Part shown: positions 25,137 to 35,007 of the stretch, piece by piece
Layout: every line of letters starts with the position of its first letter
Numbering within the stretch: the stretch's first letter is position 1
DNA from: Cytophagaceae bacterium
GTDB lineage: Bacteria > Bacteroidota > Bacteroidia > Flavobacteriales > Flavobacteriaceae
Assembly: GCA_002710685.1 (NCBI GenBank)
Contig: PALD01000064.1
Span: 1 to 64,000 of the forward strand
DNA length: 64,000 bases
Direction of reading: 5' to 3'
The notes under the pieces: model-generated
The model's input: only the letters and a program-made list of their open reading frames with translations
Database searches by the model: none
Told to the model about the DNA's origin: nothing
Made by a program: the position numbers and the translations under genes

Positions 25137-26596
25137 CTATCCTAAAAGACATATTGTATGGGGTTTCGCTGGAGTCAATCTCTGGCAATACCACCATTGC
25201 CATAAATGAACTTCAGTTTGACTCCCGCAAGGTGCAGCTCAACGATGTGTTCATTGCCGTGCGCGGGACACAGGTAGATGGCCATGATTTTATTAAAAAG
25301 GCCGTTGACCAGGGCGCGATTGCCGTGGTGTGCGAAGAATTGCCTGAAAATATAATCAATGGTGTCACCTATGTGATAACCGGCGACTCTGCAAGTGCGC
25401 TGGCCATCATGGCTTCTAATTTTTATGGTAATCCATCAGAAAACCTGAAGCTCGTAGGGGTTACGGGCACTAATGGCAAAACAACCATCGCGACTTTGCT
25501 GTATCAATTATTTACCAAGGCCGGTTATGCCTCTGGGCTGCTTTCTACCGTGAAGGTCATGGTGGGTGATAGGGAATTTCCCGCCACGCACACAACACCA
25601 GACCCACTCACGATAAACGGTTACCTCGCCAGTATGAACGAGGCCGGGGTGGAGTATTGTTTTATGGAGGTGAGTTCACACGGCATACACCAGCAGCGTA
25701 CTAAGGGGTTAACCTTTGCCGGGGGCATCTTCACAAACCTTACCCATGACCACCTGGACTACCACAAGACATTTGCAGAGTACCGGGATGTTAAAAAACG
25801 CTTTTTTGATGAGCTGCCGGCTAATGCTTTTGCATTGGTCAACATCGATGATAAAAATGGCGCCGTGATGGTACAGAACACTAGGGCAAAAAAGTACACC
25901 TACGCCATAAAGAGCTATGCAGATTACAAGGCACAGGTGCTTGAGAACCAATTTAGCGGCCTGTTGCTCAAGGTCAACGGCAATAGCGTGTGGACAAAGT
26001 TGATAGGTTCATTTAATGCATATAACCTGGTTGCCATCTACGCTTCCGCGGAATTACTGGGACTGGAAGAAATGGAGGCCTTGCAGTTGATGAGCGAGCT
26101 GCAGAGCGTGAGCGGGAGGTTTCAGTATTTCATTTCGCCGAAAGGCATAACGGCCATTGTGGATTATGCCCACACGCCAGATGCCCTGAAGAATGTGCTG
26201 GAGACCATCAATGACATCCGCACGAAGAATGAAGAACTGATTACCGTGGTGGGCTGCGGCGGTGACCGTGACAGGACAAAGAGGCCAAAGATGGCCCACC
26301 TGGCATCTGCCCTGAGCACTAGGGCCATCTTTACCAGTGACAACCCCAGGACAGAAGATCCTGAGGCGATAATCGAAGAAATGGAAAAGGGTGTGGAACC
26401 CCAGAATTTTAAGAAGACACTGTCCATAACAAATAGAAAACAGGCGATAAAGACCGCCTGTCAAATGGCCAATGAAAATGATATCATCCTTGTTGCGGGC
26501 AAGGGCCATGAGACCTATCAAGAGGTAAATGGCGAGAGGACGCACTTTGATGACTTTGAGACGGTAAGTGAATTGTTGAAGGAATTGAACAAATAA
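25133..26596 (+). CDS. murE: UDP-MurNAc-tripeptide synthetase
   Basis: The 487-residue Mur ligase adds the third amino acid (expected to be meso-diaminopimelate in this phylum) to UDP-MurNAc-L-Ala-D-Glu. The ATP-binding loop [15 protein letters not shown] (about residue 112), TTPDPL, the carbamylated-Lys region and [11 protein letters not shown] are visible. The last resembles the DAP-recognition motif DNPRxE. It overlaps ftsI by four bases. A 29-base gap with a GCG-rich palindrome-like sequence precedes mraY. Confidence 0.96.
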   Translation: MTILKDILYGVSLESISGNTTIAINELQFDSRKVQLNDVFIAVRGTQVDGHDFIKKAVDQGAIAVVCEELPENIINGVTYVITGDSASALAIMASNFYGNPSENLKLVGVTGTNGKTTIATLLYQLFTKAGYASGLLSTVKVMVGDREFPATHTTPDPLTINGYLASMNEAGVEYCFMEVSSHGIHQQRTKGLTFAGGIFTNLTHDHLDYHKTFAEYRDVKKRFFDELPANAFALVNIDDKNGAVMVQNTRAKKYTYAIKSYADYKAQVLENQFSGLLLKVNGNSVWTKLIGSFNAYNLVAIYASAELLGLEEMEALQLMSELQSVSGRFQYFISPKGITAIVDYAHTPDALKNVLETINDIRTKNEELITVVGCGGDRDRTKRPKMAHLASALSTRAIFTSDNPRTEDPEAIIEEMEKGVEPQNFKKTLSITNRKQAIKTACQMANENDIILVAGKGHETYQEVNGERTHFDDFETVSELLKELNK

Positions 26597-26625
26597 AAAT
26601 TTCGCGCAAGCGGAAAAAACAAGAT

Positions 26626-27858
26626 ATGCTCTATTATCTTTTTGAATTTTTAGAAAAACAATACAACCTCACGGGGGCGAGCCTTTTTGGGTTCATCTCC
26701 TTCAGGGCGGCAATGGCAATCATAACATCGCTTGCCATCTCGACCATCTGGGGCAAAAGGATAATCCTGTACCTGCAAAAAAAGCAGATGGGGGAGACCA
26801 TCAGGGACCTGGGCCTTGAGGGTCAGGTAGAAAAAGCCGGGACTCCCACAATGGGAGGGGTCATCATCATTTTGGCAACATTGATTCCTGTGCTCCTATT
26901 CGCAAGGCTTGACAATATCTATGTCTTGCTATTGATCGTCACGACCTTGTGGATGGGGGCCATAGGTTTCTTGGATGATTACCTCAAGATGAAACAGAAC
27001 AACAAGGAGGGGCTTGCCGGTAAGTTCAAGATCGTGGGGCAGGTAGGCCTGGGGGTGATCATAGGCGCAACGATGTTCTTTCACCCGGACATTACCGTCC
27101 AGGAAGAGATAATAAACCCTAGGCATTCTCAAGAAGCCATCACGCAAAACTCCGCAAAAGAATTCAGGAAAGAAGAAAAACTGCTCACCACGACCATTCC
27201 CTTCACAAAAGATAATGAGTTTGATTACTCAAAAATCGTGAGCTGGTTGGGTGAAGACTATGTAAAGTATGCATGGCTCATTTTTATCCCCATCGTGATC
27301 TTTATAGTTACCGCCGTTTCTAACGGGGCAAACCTCACAGATGGAATTGATGGCCTGGCTGCGGGGTCATCAGCAATAATCGTATTGACGCTGGGTATTT
27401 TTGCATGGGTATCGGGCAACATCATCTTTAGTGATTACCTCAATGTGATGTATATACCACGCACGGGGGAGATGGTGATCTACATCACCGCTTTTGTGGG
27501 TGCGCTGGTAGGGTTTTTATGGTACAACACCTATCCCGCACAGGTATTTATGGGCGACACGGGTAGTTTGACCATAGGCGGTATCATTGCCGTTATTGCA
27601 ATATCCATACGCAAAGAATTGATGATACCACTACTCTGTGGCATCTTTTTCATGGAGACCCTGAGCGTCATGCTGCAGGTAAGCTATTTTAAGTACACCA
27701 AGAAAAAGACCGGTGAGGGAAAACGCATTTTTCTCATGTCGCCCCTGCACCATCATTATCAAAAGAAGGGCATACATGAAAGCAAGATCGTGACACGGTT
27801 CTGGATCGTGGGCATCTTGCTGGCAATCATAACAATCGTAACGCTTAAGGTAAGGTAG
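26626..27858 (+). CDS. mraY: Phospho-N-acetylmuramoyl-pentapeptide transferase
   Basis: The 410-residue polytopic inner-membrane enzyme makes lipid I. Conserved motifs [50 protein letters not shown] and [11 protein letters not shown] include the Mg-binding and catalytic Asp residues. It is longer than the ~360-residue enterobacterial enzyme because of a soluble insert of about 50 residues around 150-205, a feature I associate with Bacteroidota MraY. The stop abuts the murD ATG with no gap. Confidence 0.97.
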   Translation: MLYYLFEFLEKQYNLTGASLFGFISFRAAMAIITSLAISTIWGKRIILYLQKKQMGETIRDLGLEGQVEKAGTPTMGGVIIILATLIPVLLFARLDNIYVLLLIVTTLWMGAIGFLDDYLKMKQNNKEGLAGKFKIVGQVGLGVIIGATMFFHPDITVQEEIINPRHSQEAITQNSAKEFRKEEKLLTTTIPFTKDNEFDYSKIVSWLGEDYVKYAWLIFIPIVIFIVTAVSNGANLTDGIDGLAAGSSAIIVLTLGIFAWVSGNIIFSDYLNVMYIPRTGEMVIYITAFVGALVGFLWYNTYPAQVFMGDTGSLTIGGIIAVIAISIRKELMIPLLCGIFFMETLSVMLQVSYFKYTKKKTGEGKRIFLMSPLHHHYQKKGIHESKIVTRFWIVGILLAIITIVTLKVR

Positions 27859-29193
27859 ATGAAGCGATTAGTGGTGCTGGGAGGAGGTGAGAGTGGCGTG
27901 GGAACCGCCATTCTGGGAGTGCAAAAAGGATTCGAAGTTTTTGTTTCTGACTTTGGAAAAATAAAGGAAACCTATAAAGACGTTCTTAAAAAACTTGAAT
28001 TAAAATGGGAAGAAGGCGGCCATACCGAGGCTGAGGTCCTCAATGCAGACCTTGTGATGAAAAGTCCGGGGATTCCAGATAAAGCGCCCATTGTAAAAGC
28101 GCTTAAAGCGAAAGGGACTCCCGTGATTTCTGAGATAGAATTTGCAGCTGGGTTTACAGATGCCATGATCATTGGTGTTACCGGAAGCAACGGCAAGACC
28201 ACGGTAACGACACTTATAGATTACATTTTGCGACAAGCAAATGTGAACAGTATCGCTGCTGGCAACATAGGGGAGAGTTTTGCAGGACTGGTGGCTGGTG
28301 GAAAGCATGATCATTACGTGCTTGAGATAAGCAGTTTTCAACTGGATGGCACGGTTGATTTTGCACCGCACATTGCGGTAATCACAAACATAACTCCAGA
28401 TCACCTTGATCGCTATGAGTATAGGTTTGAGAATTACATCGCCTCAAAATTTCGCATCACCATGAACCAGACCGAGGAGGATTACCTGATTTATGATGCT
28501 GACGATACGGTGATTACAAGCTGGCTCAAGGAGCACCCCACCCGGGCACGGCTATTACCGTTTTCCATTGAGAAAGAGATTGAACAAGGAGCGTATTTAA
28601 AAGAAGAGAACATAATAATCAACTTAGGCAACAATACATTTAAAATGAAGACAGCAAACCTCACCATAAAGGGAGCGCACAATACTAAAAATGCAATGGC
28701 GGCAGCCACTGTAGCGCGCTTATTAAATATTAGAAAAGCGACCATACGTGAAAGCCTTGAGGGGTTTCAAGGAGTTGAGCACAGGCTTGAAAGATTTCTA
28801 AAGATCAACAACGTTAACTATATAAATGATAGCAAGGCAACCAATGTCAACGCCACCTTTTATGCGCTTGACAGCATGACCTCTCCCACGGTGTGGATAG
28901 CTGGGGGTGTGGATAAGGGCAATGATTATAGAGATTTGTATCCATTGGTCAATGAGAAGGTAAAAGCCATCGTTTGCCTAGGTGTTGATAATAAAAAATT
29001 GCTTGAGCATTTTTCTAGCATGGTGGATGTTATCATAGAGACACAATCCATCACAGAGGCCGTAAAGATTGCCTATAAACTGGCCAATAAGGGCGATAAT
29101 GTATTGCTGTCACCTGCATGCGCAAGTTTTGACCTTTTTGAGAACTATGAAGATAGGGGGAGACAGTTTAAAGAAGCAGTAAGAAACCTATAA
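27859..29193 (+). CDS. murD: UDP-MurNAc-L-alanine--D-glutamate ligase
   Basis: The 444-residue Mur ligase adds D-Glu. It has the N-terminal UMP-binding GGGESGVGTAIL, ATP loop GVTGSNGKTTVTTL, ITPDHLDRY, the central HNTKNAMAA and INDSKATN, and a C-terminal LLSPACASFDLFENYEDRG. It starts directly after mraY and ends seven bases before ftsW, so it lies inside the operon. The palindromic word GCGCTTAAAGCGAAAG occurs in its coding sequence. Confidence 0.97.
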   Translation: MKRLVVLGGGESGVGTAILGVQKGFEVFVSDFGKIKETYKDVLKKLELKWEEGGHTEAEVLNADLVMKSPGIPDKAPIVKALKAKGTPVISEIEFAAGFTDAMIIGVTGSNGKTTVTTLIDYILRQANVNSIAAGNIGESFAGLVAGGKHDHYVLEISSFQLDGTVDFAPHIAVITNITPDHLDRYEYRFENYIASKFRITMNQTEEDYLIYDADDTVITSWLKEHPTRARLLPFSIEKEIEQGAYLKEENIIINLGNNTFKMKTANLTIKGAHNTKNAMAAATVARLLNIRKATIRESLEGFQGVEHRLERFLKINNVNYINDSKATNVNATFYALDSMTSPTVWIAGGVDKGNDYRDLYPLVNEKVKAIVCLGVDNKKLLEHFSSMVDVIIETQSITEAVKIAYKLANKGDNVLLSPACASFDLFENYEDRGRQFKEAVRNL

Positions 29194-29200
29194 AAATTAA

Positions 29201-30412
29201 ATGTCAAAGACCGGTAACATATTCAAGAACCTTAAAGGAGATAAATCCATCTGGGCAATCGTTGCCCTACTGGCGGTATTTTCCTTCTTGCCGGTTTATA
29301 GTGCCAGTAGCAACCTGGCCTATCTCTATAGCAATGGGGACACCTTAAAGTTTTTATTGACGCATTTTATGCACCTGGTCCTGGGGTTTGCCATATTGTA
29401 TGGTGTGCATAAAGTGCCGTTTAGATACTTCAAGGGTTTGTCAATCATAGGTTTGCCCATTATTATAATACTCCTTGTCATAACGATGGCTCAAGGAAAT
29501 ACGATAGATGGTGCAAATGCCAGCCGCTGGATCAAGGTGCCCTTTGTGGGTATCACTTTCCAGACCTCCACGCTGGCTTCGGTGGTGTTGATGGTGTATG
29601 TGGCCAGGTATTTGAGCCGCATCCAGGATAAGGAGATAACATTCAAGGAAACTATTTTGCCATTGTGGACACCTGTAGCGGTTGTGTTGATGTTGATTTT
29701 ACCGGCAAACTTTTCAACCACGGCAATCATGTTTGCCATGATTTTAACACTGGTGTTTTTGGGAGGGTATCCCTTAAAATATATAGGTATTGTTGTGGGG
29801 ACAGGGGTTGCAGCATTTGGGCTGTTCATCCTTTTGGCCCTGGCATTTCCCAAGATGATGCCTAACCGTATTGATACCTGGAAGAGCAGGATTGAGAGTT
29901 TTAACCATAGCGAGGAGACTGAAGAAGGCTATCAAATAGAAAAAGCAAAGATAGCCATTGCCACAGGTGGCATCCTGGGCAAGGGACCGGGAGGAAGCGT
30001 GCAAAAAAACTTCCTGCCACAATCATCATCAGATTTCATCTTTGCCATAATCATAGAAGAGTATGGACTTGTGGGGGGGCTCTTGCTCATGCTGTTGTAC
30101 CTCCTGCTCCTGTTTAGGATTGTGGTTGTTGCACATAAATCCCCCAGTATTTTTGGAAAATTGGTCACGGTAGGGGTGGGCTTGCCCATTGTATTTCAGG
30201 CATTGATCAACATGGCGGTGGCCGTAGAACTTTTTCCGGTAACGGGACAAACATTGCCCATGGTGAGTAGCGGGGGAACATCCATATGGATGACCTGTCT
30301 CGCAGTGGGGATAATCTTGAGCGTTAGCGCAAAAAGAGAAGAGATAAAAGCACGGGAAGAAAAAGGGGAGTCAGAAATGAACCCCCTTGAAATTTTAAGC
30401 GAAACCATATAA
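29201..30412 (+). CDS. ftsW: Septal peptidoglycan glycosyltransferase FtsW (SEDS)
   Basis: The 403-residue polytopic SEDS protein polymerises lipid II at the septum with the ftsI product. About ten hydrophobic segments are visible. Motifs include NGASR-like [18 protein letters not shown], an extracytoplasmic loop [28 protein letters not shown] with the conserved [11 protein letters not shown], and [15 protein letters not shown] near the C-terminus. It ends one base before the murG ATG. Confidence 0.96.
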   Translation: MSKTGNIFKNLKGDKSIWAIVALLAVFSFLPVYSASSNLAYLYSNGDTLKFLLTHFMHLVLGFAILYGVHKVPFRYFKGLSIIGLPIIIILLVITMAQGNTIDGANASRWIKVPFVGITFQTSTLASVVLMVYVARYLSRIQDKEITFKETILPLWTPVAVVLMLILPANFSTTAIMFAMILTLVFLGGYPLKYIGIVVGTGVAAFGLFILLALAFPKMMPNRIDTWKSRIESFNHSEETEEGYQIEKAKIAIATGGILGKGPGGSVQKNFLPQSSSDFIFAIIIEEYGLVGGLLLMLLYLLLLFRIVVVAHKSPSIFGKLVTVGVGLPIVFQALINMAVAVELFPVTGQTLPMVSSGGTSIWMTCLAVGIILSVSAKREEIKAREEKGESEMNPLEILSETI

Positions 30413-30413
30413 A

Positions 30414-31523
30414 ATGAGCTACAGATTCATCATATCGGGCGGCGGAACGGGAGGGCATATCTTTCCAGCAATCGCCATTGCAGATGAGTTAAAAAAGCGT
30501 CATCCAGATGCGCAGTTCCTATTTGTGGGCTCACAGGACCGCATGGAAATGCAAAAAGTACCCCAGGCCGGGTATAAGATTGAAGGGTTGTGGATAGCAG
30601 GAATACAGCGTAAACTCACCCTGTCTAACCTTGCATTTCCCTTAAAATTGATGAGCAGCCTTTTTAAAAGTGCAAAGATCATACGGCGTTTTAAGCCAGA
30701 TGCCGTGGTGGGCACGGGCGGTTTTGCCAGTGGGCCATTACTGGAAATGGCAACGCGGTACCACGTGCCATCGCTTATCCAGGAACAAAACAGCTTTGCG
30801 GGAATCACAAATAAACTGCTTGCCAAAAAAGTCCAGAAAATATGCGTGGCCTATGATGGAATGGAAAAATTCTTCCCCGCCGATAAGATCGTGAAAACGG
30901 GAAACCCCGTGCGCAAGGACCTCGTGCAGGTAACGGTGGGACAACAGGCAGCGATAAAGGTTTTAGGGCTTTCGCCTAAAAAACCCGTCCTGCTCGTACT
31001 GGGGGGGAGCCTGGGTGCAAGAGCGGTCAACAAGCTTATTGCAGATAAGTTGCAGTTTATACTGGACAACGATATCCAGGTACTATGGCAATGCGGCAAG
31101 CTATATCACGAGCAGTACAGGGAGTTTGAAGAGCTGGATGATGTAAAGGTCACCCCGTTTATTGATAATATGGATGCGGCCTATGCCGCGGCTAATTATA
31201 TAATAAGCCGTGCAGGGGCAGGTTCGGTATCAGAGCTGTGTATCGTGGGAAAACCTGTATTGTTCATCCCTTCGCCTAACGTGGCAGAGGATCATCAAAC
31301 AAAAAATGCACACTCGGTCGCAAGTAAAAACGCGGCACTCATGATAAGGGAAAAGGACCTGCGGGAGGAGTTTGAAGATATCTTTCTTCAGCTGGTAAAA
31401 GATGAGCAGCTCCAGGCAGAAATGAGCAGGAACATCAAGCAGCTTGCCCTACCGGAGGCCACAACCGCCATCGTGGACGAGATTGAGGAACTTTTGGCGC
31501 AAGCCAAATCAAAAAAACAATAA
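30414..31523 (+). CDS. murG: Lipid II-forming N-acetylglucosaminyltransferase
   Basis: The 369-residue peripheral membrane enzyme adds GlcNAc to lipid I. It carries the N-terminal glycine loop [30 protein letters not shown], a C-terminal donor-site [10 protein letters not shown], and [16 protein letters not shown]. All catalytic regions of GT28 enzymes are present. An alternative reading of murC begins in its last 80 bases, but the murG frame itself is intact. Confidence 0.97.
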   Translation: MSYRFIISGGGTGGHIFPAIAIADELKKRHPDAQFLFVGSQDRMEMQKVPQAGYKIEGLWIAGIQRKLTLSNLAFPLKLMSSLFKSAKIIRRFKPDAVVGTGGFASGPLLEMATRYHVPSLIQEQNSFAGITNKLLAKKVQKICVAYDGMEKFFPADKIVKTGNPVRKDLVQVTVGQQAAIKVLGLSPKKPVLLVLGGSLGARAVNKLIADKLQFILDNDIQVLWQCGKLYHEQYREFEELDDVKVTPFIDNMDAAYAAANYIISRAGAGSVSELCIVGKPVLFIPSPNVAEDHQTKNAHSVASKNAALMIREKDLREEFEDIFLQLVKDEQLQAEMSRNIKQLALPEATTAIVDEIEELLAQAKSKKQ

Positions 31524-32898
31524 GAATAATATTAGCAATAAAGACCTGAAGACGCTCGAGAACATACAGAACATCTATTTCATAGGCATAGGCGGCATAG
31601 GCATGAGTGCCCTGGCACGTTATTTTAAAAGTGCGGGCAAGGATGTTGCAGGGTATGACAGGACACCCAGCAAGGTCACAAAGGCACTTGAGGTTCTTGA
31701 GATACCGGTGGTGTTCAAGGATGCCCTTAGTGAAGTGCCTGATGGTTTTCTTGATAAATCGAGCACGCTGGTGGTATACACACCGGCAGTACCTGCATCG
31801 CATGAAGCCCTTGATTATTTTGTGCAAAATGGTTTTGAGGTGCATAAAAGGTCCGTGGTGCTGGGCTGGTTGACACAAGATAAATTTTGTCTTGCAGTTG
31901 CCGGCACGCACGGTAAGACCACCACCACGTGTATGCTGGGGCACCTGCTGGCAGAGGCTGATGTCCCCGTGATTGCTTTTTTGGGCGGTATTGCTCAAAA
32001 TTATAACAGCAACCTCATACATGTGGGAGATGAGGTCATCGTGGTCGAGGCTGATGAATTTGATAGGTCATTCCTGCAACTGGAACCAGATATTGCCTGC
32101 ATAAGTTCAATGGATGCTGACCATCTGGATATTTATGGCAGCGAGGAGAACCTGAGAAAATCCTTCAGGGATTTTATGGCAAAGATAAAAGTGGGCGGCA
32201 CCTTGTTGTGCAAAAAAGGGTTGCCCTTGACCGGCATGACGGTGGCGGTAAACGATGCCACGGCAGATTATAACGCCACGAATATCGAGGTAATTGATGG
32301 GGCATATAATTTTGACCTGGTGTACCCCAAGGGTATCCTCAAGGACCTCACGCTTCAATTGCCGGGGCGGCACAACATTTTCAATGCGTCAATGGCACTG
32401 GCCATGTCGCTCAGGCTGGGGGCAAACGTGCATAAGCTGCCCGCGGCACTTGCAGGGTTCACGGGGGTCAACAGGCGCTTTAGCTACAGGATAAAATCTG
32501 CCGGGATGGTATTGATTGATGATTATGCACATCATCCGGCAGAGATTGATGCCGTGCACCAGGCAGTGCGGGAGATGTACCCCCAGGACGAAGTCCTGGT
32601 GGTGTTTCAGCCCCATCTCTTTACACGCACACGCGATTTTATGCCAGCCTTTGCAAAAAGTTTGTCACGTTTTGACGCTTTGCTCTTGCTGGACATCTAC
32701 CCCGCCAGGGAAGTGGCCATACCCGGTATAAGTTCACAAGTGCTACTGGATGCGGTCACGCTTTCGCGAAAGCAACTCGTGCACAAACAAGATTTAGCAA
32801 AACATATAAAAGGATCCAAGTGTAGGATCGTGCTGATGCTGGGCGCTGGGGATATAGGGGAAGAAGTATTAAAAGTAACAAGTCAATTAACAACATGA
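31483..32898 (+). CDS. murC: UDP-MurNAc--L-alanine ligase
   Basis: The Mur ligase adds L-Ala to UDP-MurNAc. It has [22 protein letters not shown] loop [42 protein letters not shown] and [11 protein letters not shown]. The start is unclear. Between the murG stop (31523) and the conserved YFIGIGG there is no in-frame ATG, GTG or TTG. The nearest standard codon is TTG 31483 inside murG, and an ATG lies at 31444. By protein length a rare start (ATT 31531 or CTG 31546) fits best. The TTG is listed as the nearest standard choice. It overlaps ftsQ by four bases. Confidence 0.92.
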   Translation: MRNFWRKPNQKNNKNNISNKDLKTLENIQNIYFIGIGGIGMSALARYFKSAGKDVAGYDRTPSKVTKALEVLEIPVVFKDALSEVPDGFLDKSSTLVVYTPAVPASHEALDYFVQNGFEVHKRSVVLGWLTQDKFCLAVAGTHGKTTTTCMLGHLLAEADVPVIAFLGGIAQNYNSNLIHVGDEVIVVEADEFDRSFLQLEPDIACISSMDADHLDIYGSEENLRKSFRDFMAKIKVGGTLLCKKGLPLTGMTVAVNDATADYNATNIEVIDGAYNFDLVYPKGILKDLTLQLPGRHNIFNASMALAMSLRLGANVHKLPAALAGFTGVNRRFSYRIKSAGMVLIDDYAHHPAEIDAVHQAVREMYPQDEVLVVFQPHLFTRTRDFMPAFAKSLSRFDALLLLDIYPAREVAIPGISSQVLLDAVTLSRKQLVHKQDLAKHIKGSKCRIVLMLGAGDIGEEVLKVTSQLTT

Positions 32899-33611
32899 AG
32901 GTCAACTGGTTTTACATAAAGGTCTTTGTGCTCGTGGGGGTGGTGCTCTTCCTTTTTGGGTTTGCCAAGAACAGGAATGAAGCCCGTGAAATTGTCGATA
33001 CAAAAGTGAATTTTGAAGGCGACGCAAACCTTTTTATCACCGCTGATACCGTTGATAAATTGTTGATACAAAAAAAGGTAGGTGATACGGCTCAAGGCAA
33101 AGAAATTTTAGTTTTGAGTGAACTGGAGGCAAAACTAGATGCCAATGCAATGATCGCAGAGGCAGATGTTTACCGCACGATTGATGGAATTATAGGTGCA
33201 AATGTCAAGCAGCGCAAGCCCCTTGCGCGCGTTAATGGTGAAGCCCCTTTCTATATAGACGAGCTGGGAGAAGCCATGCCACTTTCTCCTAATTATTCAG
33301 CAAGGGTCCCCGTGATTGAAGGTCTTGCAAGGGAGAACATGCAAGAAGTAATGCCATTGCTGCAATATATCAAGAACGATGAGCTGCTCAATGAGCAGGT
33401 AGTGGGGATCAAGAGGACCCCCAGCGGTAATTACAGGTTGAGCACACGGGTGCTGGACTATGTGATAAAAATGGGAAAAGTAAAAGAGCTGGATTCAAAA
33501 TTCAGCAATTATAAAGCCTTTTATCAAAAGGCGAGCAAAGATAAAAGTTTGGAAACCTACAAATTTGTCGACCTGAGGTTCAGGGGGCAGGTTGTGGGCA
33601 CAAAAAAGTAA
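32895..33611 (+). CDS. ftsQ: Cell division protein FtsQ
   Basis: The 238-residue bitopic protein has one N-terminal transmembrane segment (about 6-25, WFYIKVFVLVGVVLFLFGFA). A periplasmic POTRA-like domain (ITADTVDKLL...LEAKLDANAMIAEADVYRTIDG) and a beta domain with YIDELGEAMPLS follow. It scaffolds the divisome with FtsL. Primary sequence is divergent from enterobacterial FtsQ, but the position between murC and ftsA supports the call. Confidence 0.92.
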   Translation: MKVNWFYIKVFVLVGVVLFLFGFAKNRNEAREIVDTKVNFEGDANLFITADTVDKLLIQKKVGDTAQGKEILVLSELEAKLDANAMIAEADVYRTIDGIIGANVKQRKPLARVNGEAPFYIDELGEAMPLSPNYSARVPVIEGLARENMQEVMPLLQYIKNDELLNEQVVGIKRTPSGNYRLSTRVLDYVIKMGKVKELDSKFSNYKAFYQKASKDKSLETYKFVDLRFRGQVVGTKK

Positions 33612-33615
33612 GTGT

Positions 33616-34968
33616 ATGGAAGATCACGACATCGCAGTAGGGCTCGATATAGGTACAACTAAGATTGTTGCCATGGTAGGGCGGTACAACGAGTACAACA
33701 AGCTCGAGATCCTGGGCATAGGAAAATCTAAAAGCCTTGGGGTACATCGTGGCGTGGTAAACAACATTACCCAGACCATCCAGTCCATACAGCAGGCAAT
33801 ACAAGAGGCAGAGAGTGCCTCTGGCAGGAAGATTCGCGATGTTGTCGTGGGTATTGCCGGGCAGCATATACGCAGCCTGCAGCATAGCGATTACATTACC
33901 CGCCCAGATCCAGATGAGGTCATAGGTCCAGAGGATATAGATAAGCTCTGCAGCCAGGTACATAAACTGGTCATGTTGCCGGGAGAAGAGATAATACACG
34001 TGCTCCCACAAGAATACAAGGTGGACGGTCAAGCCGAAATCAAAGAACCCATAGGTATGTATGGGGGCAGGCTTGAGGCCAATTTTCATGTGGTGGTGGG
34101 GCAGGTTTCCAGCATACGCAACATAGGGAGGTGCGTCAAGAGCGCCGGTCTCAACCTTGATGATATAACCCTTGAACCATTGGCTTCGGCAAATGCCGTA
34201 TTGAGCCAGGAAGAAAAAGAAGCCGGTGTGGCACTTATAGACATAGGTGGTGGTACAACTGATCTTGCCATTTTCAAGGATGGCATCATTCGCCATACGG
34301 CGGTAATACCCTTTGGCGGCAACGTCATAACCGAAGATATCAAAGAAGGATGCAGTATCATCGAGAAGCAGGCAGAGTTGTTGAAGATAAAATTTGGCTC
34401 AGCCTGGCCAGGCGAAAACAAGGATAACGAGATTGTGAGCATCCCCGGCCTGCGCGGCAGGGAGCCTAAGGAGATTACCCTCAAGAACCTGTCAAAGATC
34501 ATCCATGCCCGCGTAGTTGAAATTATTGAGCAGGTCTACCTTGAAATCAAGAATTATGGGCATGAGGAGCAAAAGAAAAAACTGATAGCCGGTATTGTTT
34601 TGACCGGTGGCGGCTCACAGCTCAAGCATTTAAAACAGCTTGTGGAATATATCACGGGCATGGATACCAGGATAGGATTTCCCAATGAGCACCTGGCCGG
34701 CAACAGTGACGCAGAGACCACGAGCCCCGTATACGCCACGGCCGTGGGACTCGTGATGAACAGCCTGGAGCACAGAAACCACAGGTTGAGAAAAGAAGAG
34801 GTCATTGAAGAGCCTGATACATTAAAAGAAGAATATGATCAAGAGATTGAGGAAGCAGATGATTACAATACAGATGTAAACACCCCTAAGCAACCCGCTA
34901 AGGACCGCAAATCAATCTTTGATAAATGGATAGATAAGTTCAAGGATTTCCTTGATAATGCAGAATAA
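33616..34968 (+). CDS. ftsA: Cell division protein FtsA
   Basis: The 450-residue actin-like ATPase tethers FtsZ to the membrane. It has phosphate-1 GLDIGTTKIVAMVG, the SHS2/1C domain (VVGIAGQHIRSLQ), phosphate-2 ALIDIGGGTTDLAIF and adenosine motif IVLTGGGSQLKHL. A C-terminal amphipathic segment (IFDKWIDKFKDFLDN) can serve as membrane anchor. The ATG at 33616 is preferred; an in-frame ATG at 33592 lies inside ftsQ. It ends 39 bases before ftsZ. Confidence 0.96.
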   Translation: MEDHDIAVGLDIGTTKIVAMVGRYNEYNKLEILGIGKSKSLGVHRGVVNNITQTIQSIQQAIQEAESASGRKIRDVVVGIAGQHIRSLQHSDYITRPDPDEVIGPEDIDKLCSQVHKLVMLPGEEIIHVLPQEYKVDGQAEIKEPIGMYGGRLEANFHVVVGQVSSIRNIGRCVKSAGLNLDDITLEPLASANAVLSQEEKEAGVALIDIGGGTTDLAIFKDGIIRHTAVIPFGGNVITEDIKEGCSIIEKQAELLKIKFGSAWPGENKDNEIVSIPGLRGREPKEITLKNLSKIIHARVVEIIEQVYLEIKNYGHEEQKKKLIAGIVLTGGGSQLKHLKQLVEYITGMDTRIGFPNEHLAGNSDAETTSPVYATAVGLVMNSLEHRNHRLRKEEVIEEPDTLKEEYDQEIEEADDYNTDVNTPKQPAKDRKSIFDKWIDKFKDFLDNAE

Positions 34969-35007
34969 AAATTGACTAACTGACAGAAAAGAGTAAAACC
35001 TAATATT

